The notes beneath the pieces are model-generated. The model was not told the origin of the DNA. It did not search any database and saw only the letters and a program-made list of their open reading frames with translations. Source: Xanthomonas sacchari (lineage in GTDB: Bacteria; Pseudomonadota; Gammaproteobacteria; Xanthomonadales; Xanthomonadaceae). Taken from it: a DNA stretch of 64,000 nucleotides. Below are positions 58,047 through 64,000 of the stretch, piece by piece. The translations under genes and the position numbers were made by a program. How positions within the stretch are numbered: the first letter of the stretch is position 1; each line of letters starts with the position of its first letter. Location of the stretch: positions 3,410,001 through 3,474,000 of the forward strand of contig NZ_CP132343.1 of assembly GCF_040529065.1 (NCBI RefSeq). Reading direction: 5' to 3'.

Positions 58047-58993
58047 ACACCAGCATCGACGCACGCGAACTGTTCGACCAGCAGCGCGACCGCCTGGGCC
58101 TGCGCTGGCTGGCCGGGCACAAGGGCGAACACCGGGTGCTGGAGGCCGGCAATGCGGTCTCGCGGCGGCCGTCGCTGGCCGGCTACCTCAACACCATCTA
58201 CCCCAACAAGGTGCAGATCCTCGGCACCGAGGAACTGGCCTGGCTGGACTCGCTGGACGCGCGCCAGCGCTGGGAGACCATCGAGAAGATCGTGCAGGTG
58301 CGGCCGCTGGCGCTGGTGGTCACCAAGAACCAGTCGTGCCCGGAGGACCTGCGCGCGGCCGCCGACGAATCCGATACGCCGCTGTGGGTCTCGCCCAAGC
58401 GCGGCCACGAGCTGCTCAATCACCTCTCCTACCACCTGGCCCGCACGCTGGCGCCGCGGGTGATCCTGCATGGCGTGTTCATGGAGATCTACTCGATCGG
58501 CGTGCTGATCACCGGCGAGGCCGGCTCGGGCAAGAGCGAACTGGCGCTGGAACTGCTCAGCCGCGGCCACCGTCTGGTCGCCGACGACGCCCCGGAATTC
58601 ACCCAGATCGCCCCCGACGTGCTCGACGGCACCTGCCCGGAACTGCTGCAGGACCTGCTGGAAGTGCGCGGGCTGGGCGTGCTCAACGTGCGCGAGATGT
58701 TCGGCGACACGGCTGTAAAGAAGAACAAGTACCTTCGGCTCATCGTGCACCTGACCCGGCCCATGACCGAGCCCACGCCCCACGGCTACGAGCGCCTCAC
58801 CGGCGATTCCGGCACCCGCCACGTGCTGGACCTGGACGTGCCGCTGATCACCCTGCCGGTGATGCCCGGCCGCAACCTGGCGGTGCTGACCGAGGCCGCC
58901 ACGCGCCTGCACATCCTGCGCACCAAGGGCATCGATCCGGCGGCGATGTTCATCGCCCGCCACAGCAACCTGCTGGAGCGGCGCAATCCATGA
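58043..58993 (+). CDS. hprK: HPr kinase/phosphorylase
   Basis: 316 aa. P-loop [15 protein letters not shown] (about residue 155) and the family signature region [17 protein letters not shown] are intact. The conserved His-acid motif is present as [11 protein letters not shown] upstream and DDAPEF around the metal site. It phosphorylates HPr on the regulatory Ser; that Ser is present in the HPr encoded here (NAKSIMG). It overlaps ptsN and rapZ by 4 bp each. Confidence 0.94.
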   Translation: MNTSIDARELFDQQRDRLGLRWLAGHKGEHRVLEAGNAVSRRPSLAGYLNTIYPNKVQILGTEELAWLDSLDARQRWETIEKIVQVRPLALVVTKNQSCPEDLRAAADESDTPLWVSPKRGHELLNHLSYHLARTLAPRVILHGVFMEIYSIGVLITGEAGSGKSELALELLSRGHRLVADDAPEFTQIAPDVLDGTCPELLQDLLEVRGLGVLNVREMFGDTAVKKNKYLRLIVHLTRPMTEPTPHGYERLTGDSGTRHVLDLDVPLITLPVMPGRNLAVLTEAATRLHILRTKGIDPAAMFIARHSNLLERRNP

Positions 58994-59868
58994 CCGCCGG
59001 TGCCAACACCTCCACCCTGGTCATCGTCAGCGGCCTGTCCGGCTCCGGCAAGTCGGTGGCGCTGAAGACCTTCGAGGACCTGGACTACTACTGCGTCGAC
59101 AACCTGCCGGTGGAATTGCTGCCGGCCTTCGTCAAGAGCCTGGTGCGCGAGGACGCCGGCCCCAGCAAGCTGGCGGTGGGCATCGACGTGCGCAGCCGCC
59201 ACAGCGACCTGACCCAGCTCTCGCGCTGGCGCGAGGCGGTGGCGCAGTTCGGCCTGGATGCGCGGCTGCTGTTCTTCGACGCCAACGACGAGGCGCTGAT
59301 CAAGCGCTACGCCGACACCCGCCGGCGTCATCCGCTGTCGCACCAGGGCCTGTCGCTGCCGGAGGCGATCGAGCGCGAGCGCGCCCTGACCGAGCCGCTG
59401 CGCGAGGCGGCCGATGCGGTGATAGACACCAGCACGCTCAACGTGCACCAGTTGCGCCGGCGGGTCACCACCGAGTTTGCGCTGTCCGCCGAGAACACCT
59501 TGTCGCTGCTGTTCGAGTCCTTCGCCTACAAGCGCGGGGTGCCGGCCGAGGCGGATTTCGTGTTCGATGCGCGGGTGCTGCCGAATCCGCACTGGGACCC
59601 GGAGCTGCGCCCGATGACCGGCCGCGACAGCGGCGTGCGCGAGTACCTGGACGCGCAACCGGACGTGCAGCGCTACACCGCGCAGCTGATCGACTTCCTC
59701 GACACCTGGCTGCCGCGGCTGCGCAACGACACCCGCAGCTACGTGACCATCGCCTTCGGCTGCACCGGCGGCAAGCACCGCTCGGTGTACCTGGCCGAAC
59801 GCCTGGCCCGCCACGCCCGCGAACAGGGCTGGCCGGAAGTGGCAACCTTCCATCGCGAGCAGGATTGA
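58990..59868 (+). CDS. rapZ: RNase adapter protein RapZ
   Basis: 292 aa. Walker [18 protein letters not shown], then [13 protein letters not shown], and the C-terminal domain with [26 protein letters not shown] and [17 protein letters not shown]. In E. coli RapZ directs RNase E to the sRNA GlmZ and senses glucosamine-6-phosphate; whether the same circuit exists here is unknown. It is cotranscribed with hprK. Confidence 0.94.
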   Translation: MTAGANTSTLVIVSGLSGSGKSVALKTFEDLDYYCVDNLPVELLPAFVKSLVREDAGPSKLAVGIDVRSRHSDLTQLSRWREAVAQFGLDARLLFFDANDEALIKRYADTRRRHPLSHQGLSLPEAIERERALTEPLREAADAVIDTSTLNVHQLRRRVTTEFALSAENTLSLLFESFAYKRGVPAEADFVFDARVLPNPHWDPELRPMTGRDSGVREYLDAQPDVQRYTAQLIDFLDTWLPRLRNDTRSYVTIAFGCTGGKHRSVYLAERLARHAREQGWPEVATFHREQD

Positions 59869-59876
59869 TCGAAAAG

Positions 59877-59964
59877 CCGGGATTGGTGATTGGGGATTCG
59901 GGATTGGCAGAAGCGGCATTGCTCTGGCTCTTGCGAATCCCCAATCCCGAATCCCCAATCCCAG
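59877..59964. repeat. Heptad repeat element with perfect 19-bp arms
   Basis: Arms 59889-59907 and 59941-59959 are exact reverse complements around a 33-nt centre that contains AGAAGCGGCATTGCT. The element begins 9 bp after the rapZ stop, before the PTS IIA gene. Confidence 0.9.
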
Positions 59965-60013
59965 CTCCCCACAGGCATTCCCTGCGCCCTGCCTGACCTG
60001 TTAACGTTCTCCC

Positions 60014-60406
60014 ATGGCCTGTGGCATTCTCCTCATCACCCACCCCGGGATCGGCGCCGCGCTGCTGAGCGTGGCGACCCGGCTGTTGCGGCAATTGCCG
60101 CTGAAAACCGAAGCGTTCGACGTGCCGTTCGATGCCGACCTCGACGCGCTGCTGCCGCAGGCGTCTGCGGCGTTGCGGCGGGTGGACGATGGCGATGGCG
60201 TGCTGGTGGTGACGGATCTGTACGGGGCCAGCCCGAGCAATCTCGCCGCGCGGCTGGCGCGCCTGGGCACGCCGGTGCGGCGCGTCTCGGCATTGAGCCT
60301 GCCGATGCTGCTGCGGATCATGAACTACCCCGAACAAGGACTGGAGCAGTTGCCCGCGACCGCCGCCGCCGGCTCGCGCAACGGCGTGGTGATCGACGAT
60401 GCTTGA
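60014..60406 (+). CDS. Mannose-type PTS EIIA domain protein
   Basis: 130 aa. The active His is in GILLITHPGIGAALL (His10), and the fold pattern VLVVTDLYGASPSNLAARL with LPMLLRIMNY is typical of EIIA-Man. No IIB, IIC or IID partner is in the window, so it is probably a phosphorylation-dependent regulator and not a transporter component. It overlaps ptsH by 8 bp. Confidence 0.9.
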   Translation: MACGILLITHPGIGAALLSVATRLLRQLPLKTEAFDVPFDADLDALLPQASAALRRVDDGDGVLVVTDLYGASPSNLAARLARLGTPVRRVSALSLPMLLRIMNYPEQGLEQLPATAAAGSRNGVVIDDA

Positions 60407-60668
60407 ACGCGAACTGCTGGTCTCCAACCGCCTCGGCCTGCATGCCCGCGCCACTGCCAAGCTGGTGCAGACGCTGTCTTCGTTCCGCTGCAATGCCACG
60501 CTGGCGGCCAAGGGCCGCGAGGTCAACGCCAAGAGCATCATGGGCGTGATGCTGCTGGCCGCCGCGCAAGGCACGCCGGTGACGGTGCGGGTGGACGGCG
60601 CCGACGAAGCCGAGGCGCTCAAGGCCGTGGTCGACCTGTTCGAGCGGCGCTTCGACGAGGACAGCTGA
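60399..60668 (+). CDS. ptsH: Phosphocarrier protein HPr
   Basis: 89 aa. The EI-dependent phosphorylation site is in RLGLHARATAKLV (His16) and the HprK site in VNAKSIMGVMLLAA (Ser of KSIMG). Having both sites matches the presence of hprK. It sits between the EIIA-Man-like gene (8-bp overlap) and ptsI. Confidence 0.95.
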   Translation: MLERELLVSNRLGLHARATAKLVQTLSSFRCNATLAAKGREVNAKSIMGVMLLAAAQGTPVTVRVDGADEAEALKAVVDLFERRFDEDS

Positions 60669-60726
60669 GCATGCGCCGCCGGCGGCCGCAGGCAGGGACG
60701 CGGTGCCGCCGCACGGGGCACGCGCG

Positions 60727-62445
60727 GTGAGCGTGCGCATCGCCGGCCATGGCGCCTCGCGCGGCAATGCCCTGGGCCGGGCGCGGGTGCGCCTGCCGCA
60801 TGCGCTGGAGGTGGCCGAGCAACGCATCGGCGCCGCGCAGATCCCCGAAGAACTCGATCGCCTGCACCGCGCGGTGGACGCCGCGCGCGAGGAGATGCAC
60901 GGCCTGCGCCAGCGCCTGCACGGCGCCCTGGCCAAGGAGGTCGGCGAATTCCTCGACCTGCACGCGCTGCTGCTCGACGACCCGGAACTGCTGCACGGCC
61001 TGGACGAACTGATCCGCACCGGCCGATACAGCGCCGACTACGCGCTGCGTCTGCAGCGCGACCGCCTGGCGACCGTGTTCGACGACATGGAGGACGCCTA
61101 CCTCAAGAGCCGCATGGATGATCTGGACCATGTGATCGGGCGGATCCATGCGTTCCTGCAGAAACGCCAACCGGACAGCGAAGGCCTGGCCGGCGAGATC
61201 CTGGTGTGCGAGAACGTGGCGCCGTCGGAACTGGCGCAACTGCAGGCGCAAGGCGTGGTCGGCATCGTCACCAGCGCCGGCAGCACCTTGTCGCACAGCG
61301 CGATCCTGGCGCGCAGCCTGCACCTGCCCCTGGTGGTCGGCGTCGCCGACGCGCTGCAGAAGATCAACGACGGCGACGTGCTGATCGTCGACGGCACCCA
61401 GGGCGCGGTGCTGGTCGACCCGACCCCGGACGACCTGCGCGACTACCGCAGCCGCGTGCGCGAGCAGGCCAGGCTGCAGCGCGGCCTGAGCAAGCTGCGC
61501 TCCAAGCCCAGCCGCACCCGCGACGGCGTGGACATCACCTTGCTGGCCAACGCCGAGTCGCGCGACGACGTCACCCGCGCGCATGCGCTGGGCGCCGACG
61601 GCCTGGGCCTGTACCGCACCGAATTCCTGTTCCTGCAGCGCGACGCCCTGCCCGACGAGGAAGAACAGTTCCACACCTACCGCGACGCGGTGCTGGGCAT
61701 GAGCGGGCGGCCGGTCACCATCCGCACCCTGGACCTGGGCGCGGACAAGGCCGATCGCACCGGCCTGACCATGAGCAACGAAGAAAACCCGGCACTGGGG
61801 CTGCGCGGCGTGCGCCTGTCGCTGGCCCGGCCTAAGGTCTCCGACACGCAGCTGCGTGCGCTGCTGCGCGCCTCCGCGTACGGGCCGGTGCGGGTGCTGG
61901 TGCCGATGGTCAGCGCGCGCGAGGAACTGCTGGCGATGCGCCGCCATCTCAAGCGCATCGCCGCGCAGTTGCGCCGCGACGGCCACGCCATCGCCGAGCA
62001 GGTGCAACTCGGTGCGATGATCGAGGTACCGGCGGCGGCGCTCGCCCTGGACACTTTCATCGACGTCATCGACTTCCTGTCGATCGGCACCAACGACCTG
62101 GTGCAATACCTGCTTGCCGCCGACCGCAACAACGAGGCGGTGGCCGAGCTGTATTCGCCGCTGCATCCGGCGGTGCTGCGCCTGATCGCGCAGGTGATCG
62201 CCACCGGCCAAGCCCACGGCAAACCGGTGGCGGTGTGCGGCGAGATCGCCGGCGACCCGGCGCTGACGCCGATGCTGCTGGCGCTGGGATTGCGCGAGTT
62301 CAGCCTGCACCCGGCGACGATGCTGGAAGTGCGCCAGGTGATCCGCGACACCGACCTGCAGGCCCTGCGCCAGCGCGGCGCCAAACTGCTGCAGGCCCGC
62401 GACCGCAAGGGCATCGAGCGTTGGCTGGGCTGCGCGATCGGGTAG
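60727..62445 (+). CDS. ptsI: PTS enzyme I (phosphoenolpyruvate-protein phosphotransferase)
   Basis: 572 aa from GTG 60727 (VSVRIAGHGASRGNALG), close to the 575 aa of E. coli EI; an in-frame GTG at 60703 is the alternative. The phosphohistidine is in TSAGSTLSHSAILARSL. The PEP-binding barrel has LYRTEFLFLQRDALP, TIRTLDLGADK, GAMIEVPAAAL, FLSIGTNDLVQYLLA and the catalytic Cys in VAVCGEIAGDP. There is no N-terminal GAF domain, so it is a sugar-type EI despite its regulatory neighbourhood. Confidence 0.95.
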   Translation: MSVRIAGHGASRGNALGRARVRLPHALEVAEQRIGAAQIPEELDRLHRAVDAAREEMHGLRQRLHGALAKEVGEFLDLHALLLDDPELLHGLDELIRTGRYSADYALRLQRDRLATVFDDMEDAYLKSRMDDLDHVIGRIHAFLQKRQPDSEGLAGEILVCENVAPSELAQLQAQGVVGIVTSAGSTLSHSAILARSLHLPLVVGVADALQKINDGDVLIVDGTQGAVLVDPTPDDLRDYRSRVREQARLQRGLSKLRSKPSRTRDGVDITLLANAESRDDVTRAHALGADGLGLYRTEFLFLQRDALPDEEEQFHTYRDAVLGMSGRPVTIRTLDLGADKADRTGLTMSNEENPALGLRGVRLSLARPKVSDTQLRALLRASAYGPVRVLVPMVSAREELLAMRRHLKRIAAQLRRDGHAIAEQVQLGAMIEVPAAALALDTFIDVIDFLSIGTNDLVQYLLAADRNNEAVAELYSPLHPAVLRLIAQVIATGQAHGKPVAVCGEIAGDPALTPMLLALGLREFSLHPATMLEVRQVIRDTDLQALRQRGAKLLQARDRKGIERWLGCAIG

Positions 62446-62473
62446 TTCCCGTGCGTGCGCTGCGTTGGCTCTC

Positions 62474-62538
62474 GTAGGAGCGGCTTCAGCCGCGACAAAC
62501 CTGATCGGTACCGCCGTCGCGGCTGAAGCCGCTCCTAC
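62474..62538. repeat. REP pair, GAGCGGCTTCAGCCGC type
   Basis: Unit and exact inverted copy separated by about 19 nt (ACAAACCTGATCGGTACCG region), capable of a long stem 30 bp after the ptsI stop. Confidence 0.88.
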
Positions 62539-62591
62539 AGAAAACCGGCCCGCCGCGCGCGCAGGCCGGGGCCAATCAACGTTGCCACCTT

Positions 62592-62654
62592 GTGGGAGGG
62601 ACTTCAGTCCCGACGCCCGAACCCTTATCGCGTCGGGACTGAAGTCCCTCCCAC
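62592..62654. repeat. REP pair, GGGACTTCAGTCCC type
   Basis: GTGGGAGGGACTTCAGTCCC plus GACGC and its exact inverted copy, about 13 nt apart, followed on the plus strand by a run of As. Confidence 0.88.
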
Positions 62655-62905
62655 AAAAAAACCGTCGCCCGCGTGCCGGCGTAGATGCGTCACTCCCATC
62701 GACATTCCTCTCCCTGGCTTTCTGCCTTCTTTTTTCCTGGCTTCTGCACTGCTCTCTGCTTCCTTCTCGGTGCTACCTATTCCCCTGCTCCCCTGTTCCT
62801 GCCCCCTGCCCTTTGCCTCTCGCCCGCTTCCCCAAGAGCAGTTTTTCGCTTGCTACCCCCGTCGCTTCTCTCCGAGCGCACTGCCCCGGCTCCGCTCTGC
62901 ACTTG

Positions 62906-62938
62906 CGATTCCCGATTCCCAATTCCCCACTCCCGGCT
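62906..62938 (-). repeat. C-arm of the heptad repeat upstream of mgtE
   Basis: GATTCCCGATTCCCAATTCC-type heptads with no G-rich partner between ptsI and this point; probably a remnant or inverted solo unit. Confidence 0.75.
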
Positions 62939-63042
62939 CCACCAACACTGTGCTTCCCGCAACATGCAGGCGATAATGTTGGGATGAACATCTGACCGAC
63001 CGCGTTTCTCCGGAGCGCGGCCTCACCCGAAGGGAGCAGCGC

Positions 63043-64000
63043 ATGGCCGACGCCGTCCGCCACGACAAGACCGCGCGGCAGCTGCGCATGCTGTCCGACG
63101 CGCTGGACAGCGGGCGCCTCGGCCCGGTGCGGCGCCTGGTCAATACGCTGGCGCCGGCCGAGATCGGCAACCTGCTGGAGTCGTTGCCGCCGGGCAAGCG
63201 CGAGGTGGTGTGGGGGCTGGTCGATCCGGAGGACGACGGCGAGGTGCTGGTCCACGTCGGCGAGGAAGTGCGCGAGAGCCTGCTCGCGGACATGGACCCG
63301 GACGAAATCGTCGCCGCGGTCGAAGACCTGGACATCGACGACCTCGCCAACCTGGTCGAGGACCTGCCGGACACGGTCATCGACGAAGTGCTCAAGTCGA
63401 TGGACCGCGAGAACCGCGAGCGGCTCGAGCAGGTGCTGTCGTATCCCGAGGACAGCGCCGGGCGCCTGATGAACCCGGACGTGGTCACCGTGCGCGCCGA
63501 TGTCAATGTCGACGTGGTGCTGCGCTACCTGCGCCTGCGCGGCGAATTGCCGGACCACACCGACCACCTGTTCGTGGTCAGCCGCCGCCACCAGTATCTG
63601 GGGCGGGTGTCGCTGGCGGCACTGGTCACCCACGAGGACTCCACCCCGATCAACCGGCTGATCGACGACGAGCAGCCGGCCATCGACGTCGGCGAAGGCG
63701 CCGACGAGGTCGCGCGGCAGTTCTCCGACCACGACTGGATCTCCGCGCCGGTGGTGGACGACAACAACATCCTGCTCGGCCGCATCACCATCGACGACGT
63801 GGTCGACATCATCCGCGACCAGGCCGAGCACCAGGCGATGAGCGCGGCCGGCCTGGACGAGGACGAAGACCTGTTCAGCCCGGTGCGGCGCGCGTTCCGG
63901 CGCCGCCTGCTGTGGCTGACGATCAACCTCGGCACTGCCTTCATCGCCTCCAGCGTGGTCGGCCAGTTCGAAGGCACCATCGCCAAGCTGGTGGCGCTGG
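63043..64000 (+). CDS. mgtE: Magnesium transporter MgtE (3' truncated by window edge)
   Basis: The first 319 residues are visible. GAAGGGAGC lies upstream of ATG 63043. The acidic N domain (VWGLVDPEDDGEVLVHVGEEVRESLL, MDPDEIVAAVEDLDIDDLANLVEDLP) and two CBS domains (RLMNPDVVTVRADVNVD..., TPINRLIDDEQPAIDVGEGADEVARQF) precede the start of the membrane part (RLLWLTINLGTAFIASSVVG). MgtE is a Mg2+ channel gated by its cytosolic Mg2+-sensing N and CBS domains. The TM domain continues beyond the window. Confidence 0.93.
   Translation, partial: MADAVRHDKTARQLRMLSDALDSGRLGPVRRLVNTLAPAEIGNLLESLPPGKREVVWGLVDPEDDGEVLVHVGEEVRESLLADMDPDEIVAAVEDLDIDDLANLVEDLPDTVIDEVLKSMDRENRERLEQVLSYPEDSAGRLMNPDVVTVRADVNVDVVLRYLRLRGELPDHTDHLFVVSRRHQYLGRVSLAALVTHEDSTPINRLIDDEQPAIDVGEGADEVARQFSDHDWISAPVVDDNNILLGRITIDDVVDIIRDQAEHQAMSAAGLDEDEDLFSPVRRAFRRRLLWLTINLGTAFIASSVVGQFEGTIAKLVAL

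Larger units (their letters stand above)
62446..63042. other. Repeat- and pyrimidine-rich region between ptsI and mgtE
   Basis: 597 bp without a supported gene. In order it holds a GAGCGGCTTCAGCCGC REP pair, a GGGACTTCAGTCCC REP pair, a long C/T-rich stretch (about 62695-62940) and a C-arm of the heptad repeat. The mgtE promoter must lie in or after these. Confidence 0.7.

Overview
The window reads as chromosomal DNA of a Xanthomonas-type gammaproteobacterium (family Xanthomonadaceae; species not determined). Support: GC-rich genes throughout, a candidate X-T4SS cargo protein with a C-terminal XVIPCD-like domain, xanthomonad REP units (GTAGGAGCGGCTTCAGCCGC and GTGGGAGGGACTTCAGTCCC types), and the xanthomonad-style chain lptB / rpoN / hpf / ptsN / hprK / rapZ / PTS IIA / ptsH / ptsI / mgtE. 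No rRNA, complete tRNA, CRISPR array or insertion sequence was seen. Both edges cut genes: lpxB on the left and mgtE on the right.

Layout. 1-6.7 kb: envelope and replication housekeeping (lpxB, rnhB, dnaE, accA). 6.8-10.7 kb: hemJ, a SAM methyltransferase, an intracellular PHA depolymerase and a PadR/HAAS-sensor pair. 10.9-12.7 kb: the XVIPCD protein, divergent from padR. 12.8-24.1 kb: accessory genes (cyclophilin, DinB-like, DMT exporter/LysR pair, ArsR with a cupin-DUF2867 protein, DUF4349 and DUF885 lipoproteins, secreted subtilase). 24.4-27.7 kb: queA, an Lrp-type regulator and a class III aminotransferase. 27.9-33.6 kb: a secreted propeller-like protein, then a Fur-box-preceded siderophore receptor, piuC and apbE. 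34-37 kb: EF-hand protein, degenerate response regulator, HutD, ComEA-like protein. 37.3-49.5 kb: M20 peptidase, GlsB-like protein, amgK-murU cell-wall recycling, hda with an AI-2E permease and a DUF2066 protein, purM...purN, two DUF3108 proteins. 49.2-54.6 kb: murA, ibaG, then kdsD-kdsC-lptC-lptA-lptB for Kdo synthesis and LPS transport. 54.6-55.7 kb: a low-GC insertion with two unrecognised exported proteins. 55.7-64 kb: rpoN and the nitrogen-type PTS.

Functional themes: LPS and peptidoglycan construction (lpxB, kdsD/C, lptC/A/B, murA, amgK, murU), purine synthesis (purM, purN), chromosome replication and its control (dnaE, rnhB, hda), iron uptake, and PTS-based regulation.

The most unusual structure is a dispersed repeat made of degenerate GGGAATC/GGGGATT heptads. 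It often occurs as two long inverted arms around a 30-170 nt centre. Its arms run into coding sequence: they form the C-terminus of LpxB, the N-terminus of RnhB, and both the last residues (ESGMGKS) and the stop codons of the convergent genes murU and hda. The second noteworthy locus is the low-GC island separating lptB from rpoN; its 73-aa Cys-rich secreted product lies next to a CRP/Clp-like palindrome.
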